DNA from: Nostoc sphaeroides
GTDB lineage: Bacteria > Cyanobacteriota > Cyanobacteriia > Cyanobacteriales > Nostocaceae
DNA: 64,000 nucleotides
Reading direction: 5' to 3'
NCBI RefSeq assembly: GCF_003443655.1
Contig: NZ_CP031941.1
Span: 5,226,001 to 5,290,000, forward strand
In this document: positions 1 through 7,475 of the stretch, in pieces
How the letters are laid out: each line of letters begins with the position of its first letter
Numbering within the stretch: the first letter of the stretch is position 1
The notes under the pieces: model-generated
Told to the model about the DNA's origin: nothing
What the model saw: the letters and a program-made list of their open reading frames with translations, nothing else
Databases searched by the model: none
Made by a program: the position numbers and the translations under genes

Positions 1-940
1 CCAGTTTTTTGCCATACAAATCACCAGACCAATCAAACAGATGTACTTCCGCAGATGAATAAGTACCATTTACAGTTGGGCGGTTACCGATATTCATCAC
101 GCCAAAGCTTTCATTAGGAGCGATATCTGATGTTTCACTGAGAATGAAAACGCGGACAGCATAAACTCCTTGGCGGGGCAAAAACTTTTCTTTTGGTAGT
201 TGGAGGTTGGCGGTGGGAAAGCCAATTGTTCTGCCCAATTGTTGACCTTGAACGACAATACCAAGGAGAGTGTAGGGGCGTCCTAGTAGTAGATTTGCGT
301 TTTCGATGTCACCTTGCTCAAGGGTTTGGCGAATTAATGAAGTGCTAATGCGGGCATCATGAGTCGGATTAGTACTGACGCAACTGCTTTCGGTGGGCGA
401 GTTACCTGTATAAGTTTGTAAGGGAACGATAGTAACGGGGATATTGTGCTTGGCGGCGATTAATTGCAAATCTTTAGCAGTACCACTGCGCTTTTCGCCA
501 AAACAAAAATCCTGTCCGATGCTAATTTGCTGGCATCGCAGTTGTTGCACAAGAATTTTTTGGACGAATTCTTCGGGGGTCAAAGCAGATAATTCTTTGT
601 CAAAGGGTAGTAATACCAGTTGTTCTACCCCTAGCGATCGCAATTGTTGGACTTTTTCATCCAGTGGTGTTAACAAAGTCCGGGGCTGCCCCGTAAAAAA
701 TTCCTGTGGATGGGGGTCAAAGGTGACAACTGTTGAGTAAATATATTCTTGATTTTCCTTTGACTGCGGACTACTAGCTACTGACAACTGACCATCAGCG
801 TGCAAGACTGGCTGAATTACCCTTTGATGACCAAGATGAACACCATCAAACTTGCCAAGGGCAACAGCAGTCGGCGTTAGCAGCCCTTCGCTTGAAGAAG
901 CAACCCACACAGAACACCCATTTTTAGACAAATTTAGCAC
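1..940 (-). CDS. ribF: Bifunctional riboflavin kinase / FAD synthetase, 3' end cut by window edge
   Basis: RibF makes FMN from riboflavin and then FAD from FMN in the cytoplasm. I read this gene by translating the minus strand from a GTG at 940. Residues 24-40 give the nucleotidyl-transferase signature LGKFDGVHLGHQRVI, followed by VTFDPHPQEFF and SIGQDFCFGEKRSG. The C-terminal riboflavin kinase half shows GRTIGFPTANL and the MNIGNRPTVNG motif. About 313 codons are present and the family is usually 310-330 residues, so only the extreme C-terminus is missing. No stop codon occurs in the window. The GTG start is my choice because the family begins about 25 residues before LGKFDG; an internal GTG at codon 11 is an alternative. 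The gene stands alone behind repeat-rich DNA. Confidence 0.93.
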   Translation of the reverse strand, partial: MLNLSKNGCSVWVASSSEGLLTPTAVALGKFDGVHLGHQRVIQPVLHADGQLSVASSPQSKENQEYIYSTVVTFDPHPQEFFTGQPRTLLTPLDEKVQQLRSLGVEQLVLLPFDKELSALTPEEFVQKILVQQLRCQQISIGQDFCFGEKRSGTAKDLQLIAAKHNIPVTIVPLQTYTGNSPTESSCVSTNPTHDARISTSLIRQTLEQGDIENANLLLGRPYTLLGIVVQGQQLGRTIGFPTANLQLPKEKFLPRQGVYAVRVFILSETSDIAPNESFGVMNIGNRPTVNGTYSSAEVHLFDWSGDLYGKKL

Positions 941-1033
941 TTGGATTTCGAGATTTTAGGTTTATTTTAGCTATCAGCAGGAAGCTACCTTATGGTAAAC
1001 CGCCGACAGGAGGACAGCTTTTCTAGTACCAAC

Positions 1034-1247
1034 TTGTCATTTGTCATTTGTCATTTGTCATTTGTCATTTGTCTTTTGTAAATAACCAATGACTAATGAC
1101 CAATACAACTCTTGGAGAGGCTTTGCCCTAAGCGAATCTATGCCGCAGGCTTTACGGCAACTCTTAAAGACGCACTCGCGTTCGCGGTAGTTGAGCGCAG
1201 TCGAAACTCAGTACAAGTGACCAATGACTAATGACTAATGACCAATG
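1034..1247. repeat. Heptanucleotide tandem repeats and dispersed repeat between ribF and the MBL gene
   Basis: The gap 941-1309 holds no gene. It carries about six GTCATTT-type heptamers at 1036-1077, TGACTAA/TGACCAA heptamers at 1088-1105 and 1216-1247, and between them a dispersed repeat with arms such as GCCGCAGGCTTTACGGC. Heptamer arrays of this type are typical of Nostoc-group intergenic DNA. Confidence 0.85.
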
Positions 1248-1309
1248 ACTGCTGAAAGCTTCTGATCACCAATCTAATCTAAAATCTCCAATTTCTCTGA
1301 TCGCAATCT

Positions 1310-2206
1310 TTAGGTAGAAAACTTACTAACAGGAAAAGATTCTGATAAGATAACTGAGGTGGGAATCTGAAGTACCAATCCTTCCCGTGCCATGATCGCC
1401 CCAGGAAATTTTGCAGCTGCTTGTTTCCCTACACAATCCAAAAAGTCGTCATCGTGTGCGGGGTCGTGGTGGTAAATTACCAAAGTTTTGACGTTAGCAG
1501 CTTGTGCCACTTTTACTGCTTCTTGCCAGGTAGAATGTCCCCAGCCAATTTTCGGGGATTTGGGCGAATAGTATTCTTCGTCTGTGTAAGTGGAATCGTA
1601 AACCAGAATGTCAGCATTCCGAGCTAGCCACAGCACATTATCATCGAGTCGGTCGGGAAAATGTTCGGTATCAGTGATATAAGCAGCAGCACCACCACGC
1701 CAGTTGACGCGGTATCCGACAGCTTCACCTGGATGGTTTAAAGGTGCTGTTTCTACGGTAACGTCATTGATGTGAATTGGTTGCCCCGGTCGAATGTCGT
1801 AGAAACTTAAATTGGCTTGCATAATTTGCAAGGGTACGGGAAAGTTCGGGTGCAACATCTGGTCATTGAGGCGCTGTTCTATGGTAGAACCATCAGGTGC
1901 GATCGCGCCGTAGATATGAAAGTCATTCCCCTTCACAAAACCTGGGGTAAAGAAGGGAAAACCCTGCATGTGATCCCAGTGAGAATGGGTAAAAAATATA
2001 TGAGCTTCTAACGGCATTTGGCGCAACAAAGATTGCCCTAAAACATGTAGTCCCGTGCCAGCATCGAAAACTAAGCGTTTATCGCCCGCTTGCATTGAGA
2101 TGCAAGGGGTATTACCGCCGTAACGAACGGTGTTTGGCCCTGGGCTGGGGATGCTGCCGCGAACGCCCCAAAATTGTACGGTAAATTGATTCTCTATCCT
2201 AGACAT
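1310..2206 (-). CDS. MBL-fold metallo-hydrolase
   Basis: The 298-residue protein has the metallo-beta-lactamase fold signature THSHWDH (residues 73-79), the zinc-binding HxHxDH motif. Further ligand candidates are in APLNHPGEAVGY (His) and the aspartate of AAYITDTEH, with a late His in IYHHDPAHDDD. The N-terminus VQFWGVRGSIPSPG is typical of a phosphodiesterase/PhnP-like branch of MBL hydrolases found in cyanobacteria. The substrate is not known from sequence; a phosphodiester or cyclic nucleotide is plausible. No signal peptide is seen, so it is cytoplasmic. It stands alone, with surE about 300 bp upstream on the same strand. Confidence 0.85.
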   Translation of the reverse strand: MSRIENQFTVQFWGVRGSIPSPGPNTVRYGGNTPCISMQAGDKRLVFDAGTGLHVLGQSLLRQMPLEAHIFFTHSHWDHMQGFPFFTPGFVKGNDFHIYGAIAPDGSTIEQRLNDQMLHPNFPVPLQIMQANLSFYDIRPGQPIHINDVTVETAPLNHPGEAVGYRVNWRGGAAAYITDTEHFPDRLDDNVLWLARNADILVYDSTYTDEEYYSPKSPKIGWGHSTWQEAVKVAQAANVKTLVIYHHDPAHDDDFLDCVGKQAAAKFPGAIMAREGLVLQIPTSVILSESFPVSKFST

Positions 2207-2505
2207 GGGTATTGCTTGCTGGCTGGCTGGCTGGACTGAGCGGGCGATAAGTGAAAAAATTGCTACTTATTTTGTCTAAGTTTATGCTGTCTGACCCATT
2301 CTGCTATTGGGAGGATTTCTTGGTAAAACAGCATACACTGTTTCTGGCTGATTGTGTAAATGTGAATGAAATACTCTCAAGTAAAATTTTCCAGTTTTTC
2401 GGGTCGATGTGTATCGGTTATTTCAATAGTGCCCCTACGTTATAGCCTACATTTTTCTCTGATGCCTTTAAATAATTCTAGTTTTATCCTGATAAATCAA
2501 ATGAT

Positions 2506-3303
2506 TCACCGAAAATTGAATTCCCACTCAGATAATTTATTTAGGCCATCTGCGTAAGTAAGATTGTATTGTAACGGAGTTATACTGATGTAGTTTTTAC
2601 GTACAACATGCACATCTAACGGTACATTTTGCAGCAGATTTAATCCGGTTGAAGGTTCCACATCCTCAATTACCTCTCCGGTTAACCAGTAGTACGTTTT
2701 TCCACGAGGATCAACTCGTTTATCAAACACATCAATGTAACGCCGCACTCCTTGACGGGTAAGAGTAACTCCGGCAATTTCTTCCCATTTGACCGCAGGA
2801 ATATTGACATTGAGCAACATTAAATCCGGCAGGGGTTTTTGGGCTAACTGGTCTACGAGAATTTTGGCAAACTTAGCAGCAGGTTGAAAGTCTTTAGAAG
2901 TGTGACTAATAAGACTCAGCGCTACGCTGGGAATCCCTTCAATTAAACCTTCCATTGCCGCTGAAACAGTGCCGGAATACAATATTTCAGTTCCCAAATT
3001 CGCACCTTGATTAATGCCAGAGAGAACTAAATCGGGTGGAGTATCTAGCAAAGCCCACAGCGCCAATTTGACACAATCTGAAGGCGTACCATCGCAAGCC
3101 CAAGCTTTGACAGCAGGATGAAAAATCCCTTCAACAATTTCGGCGCGAATGGGTTGATGTAAAGTTAACCCGTGTCCAGTTGCCGATCGCTCTCGATCTG
3201 GACAAACTACACTCACATCATGACCTGCCTCTGCCAAGTAGTTGGCTAGGGTACGAATCCCCAAGGCAGAAATGCCGTCATCGTTGCTAATTAGTAATTT
3301 CAT
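2506..3303 (-). CDS. surE: 5'/3'-nucleotidase SurE
   Basis: SurE removes phosphate from nucleoside monophosphates using a divalent metal. The N-terminus MKLLISNDDG gives the metal-binding Asp-Asp pair (residues 8-9 from this start), followed by VVCPDRERSATGHGLTL and LVLSGINQGANLGTEILYSGTVSAAMEG with the conserved Ser/Asn metal ligands. Length is 265 residues, as expected. The reading frame allows an ATG two codons earlier (3309), but the family begins at MKLLISNDDG, so I choose 3303. The C-terminal LSEWEFNFR tail is short and unremarkable. It is likely monocistronic. Confidence 0.95.
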   Translation of the reverse strand: MKLLISNDDGISALGIRTLANYLAEAGHDVSVVCPDRERSATGHGLTLHQPIRAEIVEGIFHPAVKAWACDGTPSDCVKLALWALLDTPPDLVLSGINQGANLGTEILYSGTVSAAMEGLIEGIPSVALSLISHTSKDFQPAAKFAKILVDQLAQKPLPDLMLLNVNIPAVKWEEIAGVTLTRQGVRRYIDVFDKRVDPRGKTYYWLTGEVIEDVEPSTGLNLLQNVPLDVHVVRKNYISITPLQYNLTYADGLNKLSEWEFNFR

Positions 3304-3309
3304 AGTCAT

Positions 3310-3708
3310 TGGTCACTTGTACTGAGCGGAGCCGAAGTATTGGTCATTAATCATTAGTTATTAGTTATTTGTTATTAGCAATTTGTCAATGTCTGAGGTC
3401 ACAAGCAGCAAAAAACCATACATACTCACTACTAGACTGTGGGGGAAGTTTGCCTACTTTTAACAAGAGGCTTTCTGATCCTTGTCTAGTGAATTCAGGT
3501 GTATTTTAGCTGGATATTAAGATGTTACCTAGATTTATACCAAGCTGTACTAGTACCGCAAGGTAGAGTTCAAAATTAAATATTCCTCGTCGGAAACCTC
3601 CCCTTTGGCTGATATTGATGGCATAGCTGTAAGTTGATTTATCGAGCAGCTTACAGCTTTTGACTATAGACTAATGACTAATGACTAATGACCAATGACT
3701 AAGAACTA
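3310..3708. repeat. Repeat-rich intergenic region upstream of pheS
   Basis: No gene is seen. TTAGTTAT/TGGTCATT heptamer-like runs occupy 3340-3380 and a TGACTAA-type array occupies 3665-3708, ending immediately before the pheS start. A short block GAAGTTTGCCTAC near 3447 recurs inverted near 20695. Confidence 0.75.
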
Positions 3709-4701
3709 ATGACTAGCAATTTAGAAGCTCAACTTTTAGCACTGCGCCAAGAAGGAGAAAAAGCGATCGCAGCCGCCGACACCCTAGAACGTCTGGAGGA
3801 ACTCAGAGTTAACTATCTGGGTAAAAAAGGCGAACTGGGGGCACTGTTGCGAAGTATGGGGCAGATGAGCGCAGAGGAACGACCAAAAATTGGAGCGATC
3901 GCCAATACTGTCAAAGAATCCCTGCAAACTAGTCTAGATCAGCAACGCGTCGCCTTGGAAGCTGCACAAATTCAGGTACAGCTAGAGGCGGAAACTCTGG
4001 ATGTAACTATGCCGGGAATTTACAGCCCCCAAGGTCGCATTCATCCCCTCAATGGTATTATTGACCGGGCACTGGATATTTTTGTCGGAATGGGCTACAC
4101 CGTGGCTCAAGGGCCAGAGATGGAAACAGATTACTACAATTTCGAGGCTCTTAATACCCCGCCTGACCACCCCGCCCGTGATATGCAGGATACCTTCTAC
4201 CTGCCAGATGGTAATCTTTTACGCACTCATACATCGTCAGTGCAAATTCGTTACATGGAAAGAGAAGAACCACCGATACGGGTTGTGGCTCCAGGGCGAG
4301 TTTATCGGCGAGATAATGTAGACGCGACTCACTCGGCTGTTTTCCATCAAATAGAACTTTTAGCCATTGATGAGGGACTAACTTTTACTGACCTCAAAGG
4401 CACAATTAAAGTATTTTTACAAGCAATATTTGGCGATTTACCTATTCGCTTCCGCGCCAGTTATTTCCCGTTTACTGAACCTTCGGCTGAAGTTGATTTG
4501 CAGTGGAATGGACGCTGGTTGGAGGTGATGGGCTGCGGTATGGTCGATCCAAATGTACTTAAGTCTGTGGGTTATGACCCAGAAGTTTATACAGGATTTG
4601 CTGCCGGTTTTGGTGTAGAACGCTTTGCAATGGTGTTACACCAAATTGATGATATTCGTCGGTTGTATGCTAGTGATTTGCGATTTTTGCAGCAATTTTA
4701 G
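3709..4701 (+). CDS. pheS: Phenylalanine--tRNA ligase alpha subunit
   Basis: PheS is the catalytic alpha chain of the alpha2beta2 phenylalanyl-tRNA synthetase (class II aaRS); it activates Phe and, with PheT, charges tRNA-Phe. The N-terminal coiled coil covers roughly residues 1-90 (RVNYLGKKGELGALLRSMGQM). Catalytic motifs follow: HPLNGIIDRALDIFVGMGY, FYLPDGNLLRTHTSSVQ, RVYRRDNVDATHSAVFHQ (motif 2) and GFAAGFGVERFAMVLH (motif 3). Length is 330, normal. The ATG lies directly after a heptamer array with no clear Shine-Dalgarno site. The beta subunit gene is not adjacent, which is usual in cyanobacteria. Confidence 0.97.
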   Translation: MTSNLEAQLLALRQEGEKAIAAADTLERLEELRVNYLGKKGELGALLRSMGQMSAEERPKIGAIANTVKESLQTSLDQQRVALEAAQIQVQLEAETLDVTMPGIYSPQGRIHPLNGIIDRALDIFVGMGYTVAQGPEMETDYYNFEALNTPPDHPARDMQDTFYLPDGNLLRTHTSSVQIRYMEREEPPIRVVAPGRVYRRDNVDATHSAVFHQIELLAIDEGLTFTDLKGTIKVFLQAIFGDLPIRFRASYFPFTEPSAEVDLQWNGRWLEVMGCGMVDPNVLKSVGYDPEVYTGFAAGFGVERFAMVLHQIDDIRRLYASDLRFLQQF

Positions 4702-4745
4702 GCACACGTAATAGTTATATACTGCAACCAAGGTAACAATAAATA

Positions 4746-4961
4746 ATGACCTCAGTTTCCAGGTTAGATCAAGTTCTAGAAAGTATCGAAAACTTATCAG
4801 TAGATGAACAAGAAACATTAATTGATCTGATACGTCATCGGTTGGCAGAACGGCGGCGTTCTGAAATTGCTGCTAATATCGCTCAAGCACAAGTAGAATA
4901 CCAGTCGGGAAAAGTGTTCCGTGGTACAGTTACTCAAATAATGGATGAGTTACGCAAGTGA
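4746..4961 (+). CDS. Antitoxin-like protein, now orphaned
   Basis: A 71-residue protein with an amphipathic N-terminus (LDQVLESIENLSVDEQETLIDLIRHRLAERRR). It resembles small antitoxins paired with RelE/ParE-type toxins. Its stop overlaps a GTG start of the toxin frame (GTGA, 4958-4961), the usual translational coupling of TA pairs. The partner toxin is split by the TnpB element downstream, so this antitoxin probably has no cognate toxin left at this locus. The family assignment rests on context and general character, not on a unique motif. Confidence 0.7.
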   Translation: MTSVSRLDQVLESIENLSVDEQETLIDLIRHRLAERRRSEIAANIAQAQVEYQSGKVFRGTVTQIMDELRK

Positions 4962-5060
4962 TAACTGTAGTTTTGGCATCATCGTTTAAACGAGCATTTA
5001 AGCGATTGGTACGACGACAGCCAGAATTACAAGAGCGGATTGGAGATCGGTTAGCTAAAT
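4958..5060 (+). pseudogene. RelE-type toxin, 5' fragment interrupted by an insertion element
   Basis: From the GTG at 4958 the frame reads VITVVLASSFKRAFKRLV, then RRQPELQERIGDRLAK, the N-terminal half of a RelE/ParE-family mRNA interferase. Similarity stops near 5060 and the frame runs into insertion-element DNA. The missing half resumes at 6620 with LTADPFDPLLQTHKLKGKL, so the two pieces rejoin as RLAK/LTADPF across the element. The toxin is therefore inactivated by insertion. Confidence 0.8.
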
Positions 5061-5125
5061 CAAAAAGAAGCCCCACATCTGACCGAAGGCAGTGTGGGAT
5101 GAATTTTTGGATGATGACGAATTGA

Positions 5126-5166
5126 CCAACAACTAATTCAATCCTACGGATTGAATTAGTTGTTGG
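5126..5166. repeat. Perfect 19-bp-arm palindrome in the element
   Basis: The two 19-nt arms (5126-5144 and 5148-5166) are exact reverse complements separated by TAC. The stop codon of the small RHH gene (5156-5158) lies inside the right arm. No T-run follows on either side, so a simple intrinsic terminator is not well supported; a subterminal structural hairpin or an mRNA-stabilising end are alternatives. Confidence 0.9.
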
Positions 5167-5317
5167 TCGATGAGGAATCATCAGTCTTGGAGCTTGGCAA
5201 CCTATCGATCCAATCCTCAATTATTTGTGTCACTGTTTTATCCTTATTTGCTGCATACTGCCTCAGCTTGTTTAATCTACGTGTTGACATTCTGACACTT
5301 AATCTAGAATTTTTCAT
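5156..5317 (-). CDS. Small CopG-like ribbon-helix-helix protein carried by the TnpB element
   Basis: A 53-residue protein, found by translating the minus strand. It begins MKNSRLSVRMSTRRLNKLRQ and continues with YAANKDKTVTQIIEDWIDRL. A short basic beta-strand (RLSVRMS) followed by two helices is the ribbon-helix-helix pattern of CopG/Arc-type DNA-binding repressors. It is divergent from tnpB: its ATG at 5317 and the tnpB ATG at 5378 are 60 bp apart, with a near-perfect palindrome between. Inference: it represses its own promoter and/or tnpB. The tail PSSKTDDSSSTNN looks disordered. Confidence 0.75.
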   Translation of the reverse strand: MKNSRLSVRMSTRRLNKLRQYAANKDKTVTQIIEDWIDRLPSSKTDDSSSTNN

Positions 5318-5320
5318 AAT

Positions 5321-5339
5321 GGGTACACAATGTTTACCC
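5321..5339. promoter_or_regulatory. Putative operator between the RHH gene and tnpB
   Basis: GGGTACACAATGTTTACCC is a 19-bp inverted repeat with one mismatched pair (arms GGGTA/TACCC and ACA/TGT around a central A). It starts 4 nt upstream of the RHH start codon and lies 39 bp before the tnpB ATG, a typical site for an autorepressor. Function is inferred from position and symmetry. Confidence 0.55.
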
Positions 5340-5377
5340 TTTTAGGATAAAGTATATCTGGTGCTGAGAATCAAGAA

Positions 5378-6604
5378 ATGAGGATTGCATACCAGTACAA
5401 GCTACGTCCAACAAAAGTGCAAGCCGCAGAGATAGATAGATGGTTATCTATGTTGTGCGCTCAGTATAACTATTTGTTGGCAGATAGATTTAATTGGTAC
5501 GAACAAAACCGTAGTCCTGTCAATGCTTGTCCACTAGTTTGTCATCTCCCAGAATTAAGAGATAATCCAGACTACTACTCTCAAAAGAAAACATTGCCTG
5601 AACTGAAGAAAAGTCATCCCCATTACGGTGATATTTATTCACAAGTTTTGCAAGATGTTGTTAAGCGAGTTAAGGTAACTTTTGACAGATTTCTGAAAGG
5701 TGATAGCAACGGTAAGAAAAGTGGCAAACCAAGGTTTAAATCTAGAAGTAGATACAAAACCTTCACTTATCCTCAGATGAAAGAAGACTGCTTGCAGGAT
5801 AACTTGATTAATCTCCCAAAGTTGGGGTTAATAAAAGTTGTTTTGCATCGTCAACTACCTACTGGTTTCAAAATTAAAACTGCTGCTGTCACCAAAAAAG
5901 CAGATGGATACTACATCACTTTAAGTCTAGAAGACCCTACAGTTCCTACTGTTAAGCCCGACATTAATCCCGAATCGATTACTGGCATTGACTTGGGATT
6001 AAAAGAGTTCTTAACAACTTCTGAAGGTGAAGTTGTTGCTATTCCAAAACATTATAGAAAAGCACAAAAACGCAACATAGTGGTTCAGAAGCGAGTATCT
6101 AGACGTAAAAAGGGCAGTAAAGGGAGACAAAAAGCAGTTAAACAACTAGGTAGGCAACATAAAAAAGTTGCTGACAAACGTCGGGATTTTCACTTCAAAA
6201 CTGCTAATGATTTACTCAAAAAATATGATGTCATAGTCCATGAGGATTTAAACATCAAAGGACTTTCAAAGTCCAAACTAGCAAAGTCAGTTCATGATGC
6301 TGGGTGGTCAAGCTTTTTATCAATTCTTGCAAATAAAGCCGAAAATGCTGGTTTGCTTGTGATAGCTGTTAACCCAAAAAACACATCTCAAGATTGTTCT
6401 AATTGTGGGGCTAAAGTTCCTAAAAAGCTGCATGAGAGATGGCATAGTTGTCCTCATTGTTCATGCAACTTGGATAGGGATCATAATGCTGCGATTAATA
6501 TAAAGAAAAGGGCGGTAGGGCATTCCGTTCTTAAAGCCAAGAGTCTCCTAAGCAATAGCCGGATTGTCTTGGAAGCCTACACTTACTGCGAAGCAGAAGT
6601 GTAG
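5378..6604 (+). CDS. tnpB: TnpB, RNA-guided nuclease of an IS200/IS605-type element
   Basis: A full-length 408-residue TnpB, beginning MRIAYQYKLRPTKVQ. The RuvC-like catalytic residues are all present: Asp205 in GIDLGLKEF, Glu289 in HEDLNIKGL and Asp368 in LDRDHNAAINI. The zinc finger is intact (NCGAKVP...CPHC). TnpB proteins cut DNA using an RNA made from the element's right end, which helps the element persist at its donor site. The frame ends a few nt before the right-end hairpin finishes, as expected for an overlapping guide RNA. No tnpA accompanies it. Confidence 0.93.
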   Translation: MRIAYQYKLRPTKVQAAEIDRWLSMLCAQYNYLLADRFNWYEQNRSPVNACPLVCHLPELRDNPDYYSQKKTLPELKKSHPHYGDIYSQVLQDVVKRVKVTFDRFLKGDSNGKKSGKPRFKSRSRYKTFTYPQMKEDCLQDNLINLPKLGLIKVVLHRQLPTGFKIKTAAVTKKADGYYITLSLEDPTVPTVKPDINPESITGIDLGLKEFLTTSEGEVVAIPKHYRKAQKRNIVVQKRVSRRKKGSKGRQKAVKQLGRQHKKVADKRRDFHFKTANDLLKKYDVIVHEDLNIKGLSKSKLAKSVHDAGWSSFLSILANKAENAGLLVIAVNPKNTSQDCSNCGAKVPKKLHERWHSCPHCSCNLDRDHNAAINIKKRAVGHSVLKAKSLLSNSRIVLEAYTYCEAEV

Positions 6605-6619
6605 GAGATGTCACCACTA
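6450..6619 (+). ncRNA. Probable right-end guide (omega/re) RNA region of the TnpB element
   Basis: TnpB guide RNAs normally cover the 3' end of tnpB and the right end of the element. Here the right end has TTGGAAGCC, then a 9-bp stem (6576-6605), then GAGATGTCAC. The same layout recurs at 38561-38605. The 5' boundary is a guess and expression is not shown. Confidence 0.4.
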
Positions 6620-6855
6620 CTAACCGCCGATCCATTTGATCCATTGTTGCAGACTCATAAGCTTAAAGGCAAACTGTCTGGAGCTTGGACGGGTTTTATG
6701 AAGAAACCAGATTTACAGGAAATACTGCGATCGCTTCTACTATTTTTCCAGAATTTCAGCTAACCGCAGAGCAAGTACTTAACGCTGGAGAAAGCAATAT
6801 CTCAAATACGCAGACGACCAGCGTCTTAGTGCCAGATCAAGGAGCCAATTCATGA
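6620..6855 (+). pseudogene. Toxin 3' fragment fused to a Uma2-family C-terminus
   Basis: 6620-6691 reads LTADPFDPLLQTHKLKGKLSGAWT, the second half of the RelE-type toxin; a normal copy would continue through a catalytic tail, which is missing. From about 6715 a different family begins in another frame: TGNTAIASTIFPEFQLTAEQ, then a short tail to a stop at 6853. That is the usual C-terminus of a Uma2-family (DUF820) nuclease-like protein. Two unrelated gene pieces are therefore joined by a deletion. Confidence 0.7.
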
Positions 6856-7011
6856 AGGTACAGTACCCCTTATTCTCTCAAGTTGCCTTAGCGCAAGACT
6901 TACCAGAATACAACCTGAAACGAGGGAATGTTGCAATTACAAGACTATCTAGATTTTCTCTTGCAAAAAGAAGAGTCTGAGGATCAGAGTAGGTTAAAAT
7001 CTCCCACCTAA
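6852..7011 (+). pseudogene. DUF4926-like N-terminus fused to a small-antitoxin-like tail
   Basis: An ATG at 6852 overlaps the Uma2-tail stop (ATGA) and reads MKVQYPLFSQVALAQDL, then PEYNLKRGNVA, resembling the start of DUF4926-type small proteins; the frame stops at 6980. From 6928 another frame reads LQLQDYLDFLLQKEESEDQS, like a DUF2281 antitoxin segment, stopping at 7011. Neither half is complete. The family names are tentative. Confidence 0.45.
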
Positions 7012-7140
7012 GTATTTGGCGAGAAAGTTTTTTGCGATCGCAAAAAAGTGCAACCGATTTTCTGGTCTGGCAAAACCATCTCCTTCATCGCTATAAAGTA
7101 CATATTGCACAGGGAAACCAGCCTCGTGCATTGCGTTGAC
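6994..7140 (-). pseudogene. S9 (prolyl oligopeptidase) peptidase, C-terminal fragment
   Basis: On the minus strand the last ~48 codons read IVNAMHEAGFPVQYVLYSDE, GDGFARPENRLHFFAIAKNF, LAKYLGGRF, ending at a TAA at 6994. This matches the C-terminus of S9 acylaminoacyl-peptidases, where the usual catalytic motif is DEGHGFARPENR; here His is replaced by Asp (EGDGFARP), so the catalytic His is lost too. Upstream the frame continues straight into the 21-bp tandem array, giving an apparent 160-residue chimeric frame with no plausible product. Confidence 0.75.
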
Positions 7141-7144
7141 AATT

Positions 7145-7475
7145 ATACTCGTGAATGAGTCTTTTATACTCGGCGACGAGCCTTTGATACTTGTGAACGA
7201 GTCTTTTATACTCGTGAATGAGTCTTTTATACTCGGCGACGAGCCTTTGATACTTGTGAACGAGTCTTTTATACTCGTGAATGAGTCTTTTATACTCGGC
7301 GACGAGCCTTTGATATTCGTTAACGAGCCTTTGATACTTGTGAACGAGTCTTTTATACTCGTGAATGAGTCTTTTATACTCGTTAACGAGTCTTTTATAC
7401 TCGTTAACGAGTCTTTTATACTCGGCGACGAGTCTTTGATACTCGTGAATGAGTCTTTTATACTCGGCGACGGCA
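7145..7475. repeat. 21-bp tandem array of tetraloop hairpins
   Basis: Fifteen full units and one partial unit of 21 bp run without gaps; consensus ATACTCGTGAATGAGTCTTTT. Each unit contains a 4-bp stem with a 4-nt loop: CTCG-TGAA-TGAG, CTCG-GCGA-CGAG, CTCG-TTAA-CGAG or CTTG-TGAA-CGAG. Changes in the stem keep pairing by Watson-Crick or G-U. A 63-bp higher-order period is visible in units 1-8. Because 21 is a multiple of 3, all six frames can look open (EYKRLVH, SIKDSFT and similar); I treat those as artefacts. The last unit supplies the stop codon of recQ. Confidence 0.95.

Larger units (their letters stand above)
5061..6619 (+). mobile_element. IS200/IS605-type element with tnpB and a small RHH gene, no tnpA
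   Basis: The boundaries are set by the split toxin gene. The left end carries a hairpin pairing CCCCACA (5074-5080) with TGTGGG (about 5093-5098). The right end carries CCTACACTT/AAGTGTAGG (6576-6605) followed by GAGATGTCAC. The element holds a minus-strand ribbon-helix-helix gene and tnpB on plus. No tnpA is present, so transposition would need TnpA in trans. Junction positions are good to about 5-10 nt. Confidence 0.75.

Noticed and set aside
444..740. 98-residue plus-strand frame
   Set aside because: It is antisense to ribF, which is well supported on the minus strand.
1034..1080. CRISPR-like or promoter repeat array
   Set aside because: These are 7-bp heptamers without spacers, a common intergenic type in Nostoc.
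5160..5345. 61-residue plus-strand frame
   Set aside because: Antisense to the RHH gene, which has a recognisable fold pattern and an operator.
7145..7475. CRISPR array
   Set aside because: Units are contiguous 21-bp repeats with no unique spacers, and no cas genes are near.
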